Program-made: the position numbers and the translations under genes
Part shown: positions 36,723 to 45,722 of the stretch, piece after piece
Layout of the letters: the number at the start of each line of letters is the position of its first letter
Position numbering within the stretch: the stretch's first letter is position 1
The notes under the pieces: model-generated
What the model was told of the DNA's origin: nothing
What the model saw: only the letters and a program-made list of their open reading frames with translations
Databases searched by the model: none
Assembly (NCBI GenBank): GCA_963810915.1
Contig: CAWEPH010000007.1
Coordinates: 59,455-123,454, forward strand
Length of the DNA stretch: 64,000 nt
DNA from: JAOUEA01 sp963810915
GTDB lineage: Bacteria > Actinomycetota > UBA4738 > HRBIN12
Direction of reading: 5' to 3'

Positions 36723-37452
36723 GTCTCCGCGCCCCGCCTTCTACGCGCTCCCGTCCGGCGGGTGGCGGGACTACTGGACCCTGCTGCACCCTCCGTACAC
36801 GGTGTGGCATCTGTCCTACGTGACGATCGGGGCCGCGCTCGCTCCCAGCGTGAACGTGCGCTGGTGGCTCGAGACCATGCTCGCGTTCTTCCTGGCGATG
36901 GGCGTCGCGGCGCATGCGCTCGACGAGCTCCACGGCCGGCCCCTCGGTACCGGGATCCCCGACGGCGTGTTGAAGGTCCTCGCGATCGTCGGTCTGGCCG
37001 GAGCCACAGCACTGGGGGTGGACGGCGCCCTCGAGGCCACGCCGTGGATCTGGTTGCTGATCCCCGTCGGTGGGTTCTTGGTGGTGGCGTACAACCTGGA
37101 GCTCTTCGGCGGCGCGTTCCACTCGGACCTCTGGTTCGCCCTCGCGTGGGGCGCCTTCCCCGTGATCACCGCGTACGTGGCGCAGACGGGGTCGCTCGAT
37201 GCGGCCGCCGTCATCGCCGCCGCCGCGTGCACCGCGCTCTCGGCGGCGCAGCGCGCGCTCTCGACCCCGGTGCGCAGGCTCAGGCGCCACACCGCATCCG
37301 TGTCGGGGACGATCGTCGCCGACGACGGCAGGGCGACGCCGCTTGATGCCTCGGCGCTGCGTGCCGCGCCCGAGAAGGCGTTGCGGCTCCTTTCGGTGGC
37401 GGTGCCGTTGCTCGCGGCCGCGTTGATCCTGCCCAAGCTGCTGAACGGCTAG
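36712..37452 (+). CDS. Polytopic membrane protein, unknown
   Basis: 246 residues from GTG 36712. About seven membrane helices; an early loop has RDYWTLLHPPYTVWHLSYV and a second AHALDELHGRPLGTG, where a conserved acidic pair and an Arg follow a helix. This layout recalls UbiA-type prenyltransferases, which would suit its coupling to a MenG-like gene, but the second Asp-rich motif is absent, so I do not assign that function. It overlaps the methyltransferase by 11 bases and the convergent helicase by four. Confidence 0.65.
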   Translation: MSSESPRPAFYALPSGGWRDYWTLLHPPYTVWHLSYVTIGAALAPSVNVRWWLETMLAFFLAMGVAAHALDELHGRPLGTGIPDGVLKVLAIVGLAGATALGVDGALEATPWIWLLIPVGGFLVVAYNLELFGGAFHSDLWFALAWGAFPVITAYVAQTGSLDAAAVIAAAACTALSAAQRALSTPVRRLRRHTASVSGTIVADDGRATPLDASALRAAPEKALRLLSVAVPLLAAALILPKLLNG

Positions 37453-39383
37453 GCGTCGGCGAGGACCGCGAGGATCTCGTCGGCGTAGCGGTCGAGCTTG
37501 GCGGGCCCGACGCCCGGGATGGACGCGAGATCGGCCCAGTCGCGCGGCTTCTCCTCGGCGATCTGCGCGAGCGTCTTGTCGTGGAACACGACGTAGGCGG
37601 GGACGCCGTCGGCAGCCGCTCGCTTGCGCCGCCATTCGCGCAGCCGGTCGAAGGTCCCTCCCCCCGTGGTGGAGACGCTGACGGGCTTGCGCGTCGGAGC
37701 GCCGCCGGGGCGCGTCTGCGGAGGCGTGACGATCCCCAGCTCCTCCAGGAACGGACTCGGCGCGGTGCGCTGCTCCCGCGGCCACGAGAGGTAGAGGTGA
37801 ACGCGCGCGCGTGTGATGCCCACGTAGAAGAGCCGGCGCTCCTCCTCCGGATCCGCGGCGGCCCGCTGCGATCGGAAGGGGAGCTCCTTGTCCAGCAGCC
37901 GCGGGAGGAAGACCGCGTCGAACTCGAGACCCTTGGCGCGATGGAACGTCAGGAGGTTCACGCCGCGCCCCGAGTGCTGCGTGCTGAATCGCCGCGCCAG
38001 CTCGCCGACGAATCCCTCGATGTCGCCGTCGGCGTGTACCGTTTCGTACTCGGCGGCCAGCGCGCGCAGGCGCGCGAGGTCGGCCTGGCGGGTCACCTCT
38101 TCCGTGTCGTCGGGGTCGGCCTCGGGGTCGTAGCCGAGGGTCTCCGTCGCCGCCTCGACCAGCGTGCGCACGCCTGCACCGTCGCGGGCACGACGCAGCT
38201 GGCCCAGCACGCCGCGCGGCCCCGGACGCCGCAGGAACGCGCCGTCGCGGACCTGATAGGGGATGGCCGCCTCCGCGAATGCCTCCTCGAAGGGCTCGGA
38301 CCGAGCGTTGATGCGGTAGATCACCGCCATCTCCTCGAACGGGACGCCCTCGCCGTGGAGGCGGCGCACCTCGCCGAGCACGAAGGCGACCTCGGCGTCG
38401 GTGTCGGCGAGGACACGAGCCGTGGGGTTCGGTCCGTCGGGTCGCGCGGTGCGCAGTTGCTTGGCGAACCCCCCGAGATGGCGCGCCAATCCGTTGGCCA
38501 CCGCGAGCACTTGAGGGGTCGAGCGGTAGCTGTCCTCGAGGCGGACGATCGTGGCGTCCGGGTATCGATCAGGGAACCCGAGGAGGTGGTCGGGCGAAGC
38601 CCCCGTGAAGGAGTAGATGGTCTGGTAGTCGTCGCCCACCACGCACAGCTCGTCGCGGTCGCCGAGCCACCGTTCGAGGAGGGCCTGCTGCAGGGGGTTC
38701 ACGTCCTGGTACTCATCGACGGTGAACGCCGCCAAGCGGGCTCGGACCTCCTCGACGGCATCGGGGTGATCGTCGAAGAGCCGGACGGCCATCAAGAGCA
38801 TGTCCTCGAAGTCGATCCGGCCGGTGCGCTCCTTGCGTCGCTCGTAGCCCTGGTAGATGCCGGCCATCAGCTCCGCGGGGATGGGCGGCGTATGGCGTTG
38901 TTCCTCCAGCGCGCCCAGGTAGCGCCGCCATCCGATCATGCGGTTCTTGGCCCACTCGATCTCTCCCGCGAGCTCGCTGCGCGGCATGAACCGGTGGGGT
39001 GGAGGAAGCGCGTTGGCGAGCGAGGCGATGAGCGGCGCCTTCGAGTCCTGGATCTCGGGGAGTCGCTCCCCCGTGTGGCGCTCCCACATCCGCCCGAGCT
39101 GGGAGAGGGCCGCCGCGTGGAACGTGCGCGCCTCCACACCTTCCACCCCGAGGCGGCCGAGGCGCTCCTTCAGCTCGCCCGCCGCCTTCTCGGTGAACGT
39201 CACCGCGAGCAGAGACTCGGCCCGGAAGGTCCCGGAGGCCACCTGGTAGGCGATGCGGTGCGTGATGGTGGTGGTCTTGCCCGTGCCGGCGCCGGCCAGG
39301 ATGGCCACCGGGCCTCGCACGGCCAGCGCGGCCTGACGCTGGGCATCGTTCAGCCCGGCGAGGATGTCGCTGGCTGCCCCCAT
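37449..39383 (-). CDS. UvrD2-like superfamily 1A DNA helicase with HRDC domain
   Basis: 644 residues, unbroken. Walker A is AGAGTGKTTT (about 32-41), motif II TVDEYQDVNP, then GDDYQTIYSFTGA, NLLTFHRAKGLEFD and YVGITRAR. The C-terminus (about 570-644) is an HRDC domain, VPAYVVFHDKTLAQIAEEKP with DLASIPGVGPAKLD, as in mycobacterial UvrD2, a 3'-5' helicase in DNA repair. I do not see the four-cysteine module found between helicase and HRDC parts in the mycobacterial protein. ATG 39383 is set by TAGGGT seven bases upstream; the longer reading from 39413 is not supported. Confidence 0.9.
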   Translation of the reverse strand: MGAASDILAGLNDAQRQAALAVRGPVAILAGAGTGKTTTITHRIAYQVASGTFRAESLLAVTFTEKAAGELKERLGRLGVEGVEARTFHAAALSQLGRMWERHTGERLPEIQDSKAPLIASLANALPPPHRFMPRSELAGEIEWAKNRMIGWRRYLGALEEQRHTPPIPAELMAGIYQGYERRKERTGRIDFEDMLLMAVRLFDDHPDAVEEVRARLAAFTVDEYQDVNPLQQALLERWLGDRDELCVVGDDYQTIYSFTGASPDHLLGFPDRYPDATIVRLEDSYRSTPQVLAVANGLARHLGGFAKQLRTARPDGPNPTARVLADTDAEVAFVLGEVRRLHGEGVPFEEMAVIYRINARSEPFEEAFAEAAIPYQVRDGAFLRRPGPRGVLGQLRRARDGAGVRTLVEAATETLGYDPEADPDDTEEVTRQADLARLRALAAEYETVHADGDIEGFVGELARRFSTQHSGRGVNLLTFHRAKGLEFDAVFLPRLLDKELPFRSQRAAADPEEERRLFYVGITRARVHLYLSWPREQRTAPSPFLEELGIVTPPQTRPGGAPTRKPVSVSTTGGGTFDRLREWRRKRAAADGVPAYVVFHDKTLAQIAEEKPRDWADLASIPGVGPAKLDRYADEILAVLADA

Positions 39384-39390
39384 GGCGCGG

Positions 39391-39396
39391 ACCCTA
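39391..39396 (-). promoter_or_regulatory. -10 box of the UvrD2-like gene
   Basis: Minus-strand TAGGGT followed by seven bases and ATG 39383; leaderless type. Confidence 0.55.
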
Positions 39397-39448
39397 TCAG
39401 CGGCCGCGGACAAGCCCGGACACGGAAACGCGAGGTTGGCGGTTCAGA

Positions 39449-39464
39449 ACCGCGGGTCCGCGGT
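39449..39464. repeat. 16-bp palindrome before the ankyrin gene
   Basis: ACCGCGG, GT, CCGCGGT is a perfect 7-bp inverted repeat with a two-base centre, placed just before the ankyrin gene start and about 55 bases from the divergent helicase promoter. The short spacer suits a dimeric repressor site. Confidence 0.5.
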
Positions 39465-39478
39465 CGATGGTTAGGAAC

Positions 39479-39889
39479 ATGGCCATCGTGGAAGATCGCC
39501 CGCCCACGGACGTCATGGGGCGCGTCCCGCTGCACTACGCGGCGCTCTTCGGCGACCTCCGCCACGCCGAACAGCTCGTGGCCGAGGGCGTCGACGTGAG
39601 CATCGCCGACCACGACGGTCAGACGCCGCTGCACTACGCGGCGCAAGGGAATGCCGCCACCGTCGCACAGCTCCTGCTCGGCCACGGGGCCCCGGTGGAC
39701 GCGGTCGATCACGACGGGAACACGCCGCTGTGGAACGCCACGATCCGGACGCGCGGCTCCGGGGAGGTCGTGCGGATCCTCCTGGAGCACGGGGCCGATC
39801 CGCACCATGTGAACGATCAGGGCCGCACCCCCTCGGACCTGGCGGTCGCCCTCGGCGGCGTCACGCTCACGACGCTGCGCTCGGTCTGA
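39479..39889 (+). CDS. Ankyrin-repeat protein
   Basis: 136 residues made of about three and a half ankyrin repeats: GRVPLHYAALFGDLRHAEQL, DGQTPLHYAAQGNAATVAQL, DGNTPLWNATIRTRGSGEVV and a last GRTPSDLAVALGG. There is no signal peptide, so it is a cytoplasmic protein-binding module; the partner is unknown. ATG 39479 is preferred, although an in-frame ATG at 39467 would add four residues and start right after the palindrome. It precedes the MoxR-like gene by about 45 bases, but that gene has its own promoter. Confidence 0.85.
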   Translation: MAIVEDRPPTDVMGRVPLHYAALFGDLRHAEQLVAEGVDVSIADHDGQTPLHYAAQGNAATVAQLLLGHGAPVDAVDHDGNTPLWNATIRTRGSGEVVRILLEHGADPHHVNDQGRTPSDLAVALGGVTLTTLRSV

Positions 39890-39921
39890 ACCGCGACCCG
39901 GCCTTATCGCGGGAACCTCGC

Positions 39922-39927
39922 TAGGCT
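39922..39927 (+). promoter_or_regulatory. -10 box of the MoxR-like gene
   Basis: TAGGCT followed by seven bases and ATG 39935; leaderless type. Confidence 0.6.
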
Positions 39928-39934
39928 GGTCGTC

Positions 39935-41344
39935 ATGACCGAACCGGCGCGCACCATCGGCGAGCTCAGGGCCTCGGGCTACGCCGATCGAACCGTGAAG
40001 CAGGAGCTCCGCGAGAACCTCCTCGCCCGCCTGGAAGCGGGCGCCGACCTCTTCCCCGGCCTCGTGGGGTTCGACGATTCCGTGCTGCCGGCGATGGAAC
40101 GCGGCATCCTGGCCGGCCACGACCTGATCCTGTTGGGGGAGCGTGGCCAGGCCAAGACCCGCCTCGTGCGCGCGATGGTCGAGCTCCTCGATGACGAGGT
40201 GCCGGTCATCGAGGGGTGTGAGATCCACGATCATCCCTATCGCCCCATCTGCGCCCGGTGCCGCGAGCTCGTGGCCGCCGAAGGGGAAGGGGTCGCGGTG
40301 CGCTGGCTGCCGCGCGAGGATCGCTACGCGGAGAAGCTCGCCACACCCGACACCTCCGTCGGGGACCTGATCGGGGACGTCGACCCGATCAAGGTTGCCG
40401 AGGGTCGCTACCTCGGGGACGAGTTCACGATCCACTACGGCATGATCCCTCGCACGCATCGGGGCATCGTCGCGATCAACGAGCTCCCGGACCTGCCCGA
40501 GCGCATCCAGGTGAGCCTCTTCAACATCCTCGAAGAGCGCGACATCCAGATCCGCGGCTACCGGATCCGCCTGCCGCTCGACCTGCTGCTTGTGGCGACG
40601 GCCAACCCCGACGACTACACGCACCGCGGCCGGATCGTCTCCCCCTTGAAGGACCGGTTCGGCACGCAGATCCGCACGCACTACCCCGAGACGCTCGCCG
40701 AGGAGATCCGGATCATGGATCAGGAGGCCGCGCCCGCGTCCGCGCACGTCCCCGTGCGGGTGCCCGCGTTCATGAAGGAGATCGTCGCCGCGCTCACCGC
40801 GGAACTCCGGCGCTCGCCTCACGTGAACCATCGCAGCGGGGTCAGCGTGCGGTACTCGATCGGGAACCTCGAGACGCTGGCGGCGGCGGCGGTCCGCCGC
40901 GCGGCGCGCAGCGGGGAACCTGAGGCGGTACCGCGCGCCTGCGACCTCGCCGCGGTCCTGACCTCGTCCGAGGGGCGCGTGGAGTTCGACACGATCGAAG
41001 AGGGCCGGGAGGACGAGATCCTCGCCCGCGCGCTGCGCACCGCCGAGCTCGAGGTCTTCCGGCGTCGCCTCTCCGGGTTCGACTTCACCGCCGTGCTGCA
41101 GCGGTTCGACGACGGCTTCGCCGCCACCACCTCGGATCTCACGCCGGCGGCCGATCTCCTGGCGCAGTTCGGCGAGCTGCCCGGGCTGGGGAAGCTGCTC
41201 GAGCGGCTCGGGGTGGAGGAGGAGAGCCCCGGCGTGGCCGCGAGCGCGCTCGAGTTCGCCCTGGAGGGACTGCATCTGTCACGGCGGCTCAACAAGGACG
41301 GCGGCGACGCCGGGGCCACCTACACGGGACCCGCGGCCACGTAG
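39935..41344 (+). CDS. MoxR/ChlI-type AAA+ ATPase
   Basis: 469 residues. Walker A is GERGQAKT (about 68-75), Walker B GIVAINELPDL (about 178-188), and the sensor region is LLLVATANPDDYTHRGRI. A CARC pair lies in an insertion before the EDRYAEKLATPDTSVGDLIG segment. Such ATPases act with a VWA-domain partner, here the protein encoded at 42347, to insert metals or remodel protein complexes. Annotations of relatives as magnesium chelatase are by similarity only; no tetrapyrrole genes are near. It is the first gene of a cluster of five. Confidence 0.9.
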   Translation: MTEPARTIGELRASGYADRTVKQELRENLLARLEAGADLFPGLVGFDDSVLPAMERGILAGHDLILLGERGQAKTRLVRAMVELLDDEVPVIEGCEIHDHPYRPICARCRELVAAEGEGVAVRWLPREDRYAEKLATPDTSVGDLIGDVDPIKVAEGRYLGDEFTIHYGMIPRTHRGIVAINELPDLPERIQVSLFNILEERDIQIRGYRIRLPLDLLLVATANPDDYTHRGRIVSPLKDRFGTQIRTHYPETLAEEIRIMDQEAAPASAHVPVRVPAFMKEIVAALTAELRRSPHVNHRSGVSVRYSIGNLETLAAAAVRRAARSGEPEAVPRACDLAAVLTSSEGRVEFDTIEEGREDEILARALRTAELEVFRRRLSGFDFTAVLQRFDDGFAATTSDLTPAADLLAQFGELPGLGKLLERLGVEEESPGVAASALEFALEGLHLSRRLNKDGGDAGATYTGPAAT

Positions 41345-41347
41345 TAT
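41342..41347 (+). promoter_or_regulatory. -10 box overlapping the MoxR-like stop codon
   Basis: TAGTAT followed by six bases and GTG 41354. Its TAG is the stop codon of the preceding gene. Confidence 0.5.
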
Positions 41348-41353
41348 CCGGGC

Positions 41354-41746
41354 GTGCCGGAGGTCCACAAGTTCGTCGGGTTCGCCGTGGTCGCCGTGTT
41401 CAGCGTCGGCTGGATCTGGGGGCTCCTCACGTGGATACTCCGGAGATCCGATCCCGGCAGGGGCTTCTGGGTCTGGCTCACCGTCGCGCAGCTGGTGGCG
41501 GGACTGCAGGCGCTCCTCGGCATCATCCTGCTGCTCCTCGGCTACCGACCCGACGTGTGGCTCCACTACGTCTATGGGTTCGGTCCGCTCGTGATCCTCG
41601 TGCTCGCGCACTGGCTCGCGCGCGAGGGCCAGAAGGTGAAGCAGGGCGCCAACCCGTTCCCCCCGTGGGCGTGGTTCGCGGGAGCGTCGTTCATCTGCTT
41701 CGGGCTGTCGTTGCGCGCGCTGATGACGGGTCTCGGGATCGGCTGA
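41354..41746 (+). CDS. Four-helix membrane protein, unknown
   Basis: 130 residues with four predicted membrane helices (about 8-29, 41-62, 70-87 and 106-125) and short loops; the first loop RRSDPGRGFWVW and the last NPFPPWAWFAG are the least hydrophobic parts. The small number of charged residues in membrane suggests a structural or anchoring role. GTG 41354 is set by its promoter. It lies between the MoxR-like and VWA genes, so it may be part of the same complex. I do not recognise it. Confidence 0.7.
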   Translation: MPEVHKFVGFAVVAVFSVGWIWGLLTWILRRSDPGRGFWVWLTVAQLVAGLQALLGIILLLLGYRPDVWLHYVYGFGPLVILVLAHWLAREGQKVKQGANPFPPWAWFAGASFICFGLSLRALMTGLGIG

Positions 41747-41791
41747 CCCTCCCGGTTCAAGTCGGCCGGAGCCGGTGCCGAGGTCGCATAG

Positions 41792-42304
41792 ATGCCATCG
41801 TCGAGAGATGCCGCGTTCTCCGATGCGGTGGGTGAAGGGCGCGCGCGCGTCGCCGCGGCCCTGCGCACCCTGGATCCGTTCAGTTTCTGGGTGATGCCCT
41901 CGCCCGACGGGCGGACCGACGATCTGATCGTGGCGGGGACGACGGGGATCTTCGTGGTGATGCCGTGTTCGATGGCCGGGGTGCTGCAGTTCGGGATGAC
42001 CGGCGCCGCCATCGGGACCCAGAAGGTCCCGGACGTGGGCGGGCTGAGGCGCCGCGCCAAATCGCTGCAGGCCAAGCTGGGAGGGGCCGCCGTGTACGAG
42101 GACGTGGAGCCGGTGGTCTGCCTCACGCACGCGCTCACCGACTGCAGGACGGTGAGAGGCGTGCGCTACGCCCCGGTGAAGGATCTCGCGAAAGATCTCA
42201 GCGGCCGTTCCGGCACGGTCCCGCGCGGCCGCGCCCAGCGCGCCGCGCGCGCCTTGGGGATGCACATCGCCGGCGACGAGCACCGCCACTTCACGCCGAG
42301 CTGA
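41792..42304 (+). CDS. NERD-like domain protein, probably inactive
   Basis: 170 residues. The central region, DDLIVAGTTGIFVVMPCSMAG, follows the NERD (nuclease-related) pattern of a conserved acidic residue, a short strand, G-V/I-F-V-I and then a Lys; here the Lys position is not kept. The later PVVCLTHALTD and GVRYAPVKDLAKDL also fit the NERD fold. If so, nuclease activity is doubtful. This is a fold guess from motif order. The gene sits between the membrane protein and the VWA gene in the same direction. Confidence 0.6.
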   Translation: MPSSRDAAFSDAVGEGRARVAAALRTLDPFSFWVMPSPDGRTDDLIVAGTTGIFVVMPCSMAGVLQFGMTGAAIGTQKVPDVGGLRRRAKSLQAKLGGAAVYEDVEPVVCLTHALTDCRTVRGVRYAPVKDLAKDLSGRSGTVPRGRAQRAARALGMHIAGDEHRHFTPS

Positions 42305-42334
42305 TCCCGATCCCCCTCTTCGACCAAGTCGCCG

Positions 42335-42340
42335 TAGGCT
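42335..42340 (+). promoter_or_regulatory. -10 box of the VWA gene
   Basis: TAGGCT followed by six bases and ATG 42347; leaderless type. Confidence 0.6.
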
Positions 42341-42346
42341 GGTCGC

Positions 42347-44281
42347 ATGCGTGCTCGCTACTCGCGATGGGATGGTTCCCAGGACCCCTTCGGGCCCGAG
42401 ATCGAGGCGAGCGACGTCCTCGAGGAGCTCTCCGACGAGGTGCTGATGGGGGGGAGCGCCGACGCCGCCCTCGGGCGCCTGCTCCAGCGGGGGATGCGGG
42501 GTCGCTTCAGCGGCCTCGACGCGATCCGCCGCCGGCTGCAGCAGCAGCGCGAGCAGGAGGAGGACGCGCTCAACCTCACCGGGCCGCTCGAGCACGTGCG
42601 GGAACAGCTCGAGGAGATCCTGGAGCGCGAGCGCACCACGTTGTCCTTCAGCGACGACGAGGACGCGCGGATGCGAGAGGCGTTCCTCGACACGCTCCCC
42701 GCCGACGCGCCCGGCCAGATCCGCGAGCTCCAGGAGTACCGCTTCTCGGACCCACAGGCGCAGCGGGAGTTCGACGAGCTGTTAGAGCAACTGCGCCAGG
42801 ACATCCTGGGCGCGTACTTCAAGAACATGGCGCAGGGGATGCAGAACGTGACGCCCGAGGACCTCGCGCGGTTCCGCGACATGCTCGCCGACCTGAACGC
42901 CTTGATCGAGCAGCGTGACCGCGGCGAAGACACGCAACCGGGCTTCGAGGCGTTCATGGAGAAGCACGGCGACCTCTTCCCGGACAACCCTCGGACCCTC
43001 GACGAGCTCCTCGAGCAGATGGCCCGACGCATGGCGGCGATGAGTCGCCTGATGGCATCGCTCTCGCACGAGCAGCGTCGGGAGCTGCAGGCCTTGGCCG
43101 AGCAGATGATGCAGGACATGGACCTCGCGTTCGAGGTCGACCGGCTGAGCGCGAACCTCGCCGGTGCGTTCCCCGAGATGCCCTGGGGTGACCCGGTCTT
43201 CGGTGACGGCGATGAGCCCATGCCCATGTCCGCCACGATCGATGCCATGGAGCGTCTGCACGATTACGAGGAGCTCGACCGGTCGATGGAGGGCGCCTAC
43301 CCCGGCGCCTCGTTGGATGACGTCGACGAGGAGGCGTTGCGGCGCACCCTCGGTGAGCCCGCCGCGCAGGACCTGCGGCGATTGAAGGCGATCGAGCGTG
43401 CGCTGGAGAAGGCCGGGTTGGTGCAGCGGCGTGGCGGACGGCTGGAGGTGACGCCCCGGGGCGCGAGGAAGATGGGGGAGCGCGCCCTGACCCGGGTCTT
43501 CGAAGCGATGCGGCGCGATCGCGAGGGCACGCACGAGGCACGCGATGCCGGCGGGCTCGCCGAGCCCACGGGGGCGACGAAGCCCTGGCGCTTCGGCGAC
43601 CACGGTCAGCTCGCCGTGCAGAAGACCGTCTTCAACGCGGTCGTGCGTGCGAGCCCGGGCGAGCCCGTACGTCTACATCCCGATGACTTCGAGATGGTGG
43701 AGGCGGAGCAGCGCACGGAGACGGCGACGGCCCTGCTGCTCGACCTCTCGTTCTCGATGCCGCTGCGCGGCCACTTCGTCCACGCCAAGAAGATGGCGCT
43801 TGCGCTCCACGCGCTGATCGAGGGCCGCTACCCGCACGACACGCTCTACCTGATCGGCTTCAGCGACTACGCGCGACAGCTGAAGCCTGAGGACCTCACG
43901 GCGCCCGGCCTCGAGCGCACCTACGGCACCAACATGCAGCATGCCTTCATGCTCGCCGGCCGGCTCCTCGCGCAACACCCCCGCGCGTCGCGGCAGGTCA
44001 TCATGGTGACCGACGGCGAACCCACGGCCCATCTCGAGGGGAGCGAGGCCTTCTTCGCGTGGCCTCCCGAGCCCGAGACGATCCAGCTCACGCTCGCGGA
44101 GGCCATGCGCCTGTCGAAGTCGGGTGTGCAACTCAACATCTTCATGCTCGAGGAGTCCGAGGGCCTCGCTCGCTTCATGGAGCGGCTCGCGCAGCTCACC
44201 TCGGGTCGCGTCTTCCTGATGGACGACGAGCGTGTGGGCGACTTCATCCTGCGCGACTACGTGGCCGGCCGCGCCCGGTAG
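42347..44281 (+). CDS. VWA-domain protein, partner of the MoxR-like ATPase
   Basis: 644 residues. The N-terminal two-thirds are charged helices, including repeated Gln/Arg/Glu coils (about 55-110 and 210-265). The C-terminal von Willebrand A domain has an intact metal site: DLSFSMP (DxSxS, about 466-470), the Thr of YGTNMQHA and the Asp of VTDGEP (about 555). This is the usual partner of MoxR/ChlI-type ATPases, and the two genes share a cluster. There is no signal peptide, so the pair acts in the cytoplasm. Target protein or metal unknown. Confidence 0.9.
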   Translation: MRARYSRWDGSQDPFGPEIEASDVLEELSDEVLMGGSADAALGRLLQRGMRGRFSGLDAIRRRLQQQREQEEDALNLTGPLEHVREQLEEILERERTTLSFSDDEDARMREAFLDTLPADAPGQIRELQEYRFSDPQAQREFDELLEQLRQDILGAYFKNMAQGMQNVTPEDLARFRDMLADLNALIEQRDRGEDTQPGFEAFMEKHGDLFPDNPRTLDELLEQMARRMAAMSRLMASLSHEQRRELQALAEQMMQDMDLAFEVDRLSANLAGAFPEMPWGDPVFGDGDEPMPMSATIDAMERLHDYEELDRSMEGAYPGASLDDVDEEALRRTLGEPAAQDLRRLKAIERALEKAGLVQRRGGRLEVTPRGARKMGERALTRVFEAMRRDREGTHEARDAGGLAEPTGATKPWRFGDHGQLAVQKTVFNAVVRASPGEPVRLHPDDFEMVEAEQRTETATALLLDLSFSMPLRGHFVHAKKMALALHALIEGRYPHDTLYLIGFSDYARQLKPEDLTAPGLERTYGTNMQHAFMLAGRLLAQHPRASRQVIMVTDGEPTAHLEGSEAFFAWPPEPETIQLTLAEAMRLSKSGVQLNIFMLEESEGLARFMERLAQLTSGRVFLMDDERVGDFILRDYVAGRAR

Positions 44282-44284
44282 GCT
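44279..44284 (+). promoter_or_regulatory. -10 box overlapping the VWA gene stop codon
   Basis: TAGGCT followed by six bases and GTG 44291. As at 41342, the TAG is also the stop codon of the preceding gene. Confidence 0.5.
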
Positions 44285-44290
44285 CCGGGA

Positions 44291-44885
44291 GTGCCGCGCT
44301 GGGTCAGGGTCCTCGTCTGGGTCGCCGTGTTCACGGCATGCGCGGGCGTCGGTGCCTTCATCGCCTCACGTTCGAACCCGTTCCCCCCGGGCGTCGAGGA
44401 CCCTGGATCACGAGCGACGACGCCGACGGCAACACCCTCCGTCGCTCAGGCCGGCTACCTCGTCACCGGCACCGCTCGTACGAGCCACGACCTGTTCGTC
44501 GGTGGCAGCTGCGAGACGGACTGGACGATCGAGCTGCGCGTAGGGGTCGACGACGCGGGGCGGGCTCAGGGCACCGGCGCGGCTCACCTCGAAGGCGACC
44601 TCCGTTGCGACTTCCCGACCGCGCAGACGCAGGCGGAGGAGGTTCAAGTGGAGGTGGGCGGCCACCTGCGGGGCGCCGTCCTCGACCTCAGCCTGGATCC
44701 GACCTCGATGCTCCCCGACGGCAGCAACGACTTCGGCGGGCTGGTGCCCACGCTGCCCTCGGTTCCCCACCGTCCACCTCGCCGATGGTCACGGGGCCGT
44801 CACCAGCACCGTGCGCGTGAGCGACGGTGACCAGGGCTCCTACGTTGCCACCTATGTGGTGAAGGCGCGGCCCGAAGCCGCCTAG
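44291..44885 (+). CDS. Predicted secreted or anchored protein, unknown
   Basis: About 198 residues after correction. The N-terminus VPRWVRVLVWVAVFTACAGV is a signal anchor; a Thr/Pro linker follows, then a beta-rich domain with two cysteines (GGSCETDWTIELRV and GDLRCDFP), probably disulfide-bonded. One frameshift near 44763 (CG lost from CTCGGTT) separates the last 40 residues. Its TAG and the TAG of the convergent methyltransferase share the palindrome CTAG. I do not recognise a family. Confidence 0.6.
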
Positions 44886-45722
44886 CCTTCAGCTCGCGTA
44901 TCCCACCAGAGCGTCACGACGGTCTGTTCGTCGGGCCCGGCCGACCACAGACCGCCGCGCTCACGCAGGCGCGCGCCCAGCGCCTCGGCGATCTCGAGGT
45001 CGCGATCCGCCGTCAAGCAGAGACGGCGCCGCACGAGCGCGATCGCGTCCTCGCGCCGCTCGAACCCCCCGTCGGCCGCCGTGTGCGGCTTGCTGCGGGC
45101 CTCGCGCTCGACCGCGAGGTCGAGGTCGCGGGTCACGTCGATCGCGTCGGCATCCGTGGGTCCATCCGGACGCGCGAGGCCGTGGAACGTGAGCCAGAGG
45201 TCGTTCATCCATGCGAGCGGGTGTCGATCGGTCAGCTCCATCACCACGCGCCTGCTGGCGTGAGCGTCCGAGAGCGCTCACGAACGGGCCAAGATCCGCC
45301 ACGTTGTACGCGACGTGGCCGCAGGTCACGACGTCGGCCATCGGTGCCTCACCGGCCACGTCGGGCCACCGCCCCAGGATCGTCGAGACCTCGACGCCGG
45401 CGGCTCGCGCCGCCTCGGTGAACGCGGCCAGCATGTCCGCCTGCCCGTCGACGGCCGTCAGGAGCGAGGCGCGGCCCGCGAGCGGGAGGGACATGCTCCC
45501 CCCGCCGGACCCCACATCCACGACGGTCCCCCCCGCGGGGAGCGCGTCCAACGCGCGCAGTGTGCTTGGGCTGTCGGCGCGGGACGATGCGGCGCCCGCC
45601 GCGCGGCGACGGAACAGCTCGGCCGGGAACCCGTAGGGCGACTCCGGCGCGGCGTCGATCAGCGCCGGCGGGATCGCCCACGCTTCGAGGTCCTCGCGCC
45701 AGCGTTCGGCGGCCGTCCTCAC
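44882..45722 (-). CDS. Class I SAM-dependent methyltransferase
   Basis: About 280 residues. The SAM-binding loop is VVDVGSGGGSMSLPLAG (motif I), followed by LTAVDGQADMLAAF with the acidic residue that holds the ribose, and DVVTCGHVAYNVADLGPFV. The C-terminal part has RRVVMELTDRHPLAW. The frame shifts once near 45265, where GGACGCTC becomes readable if a CG is restored. The GTG start overlaps the CoA-transferase stop as GTGA, so the two genes are co-translated. The substrate is unknown. Confidence 0.82.
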
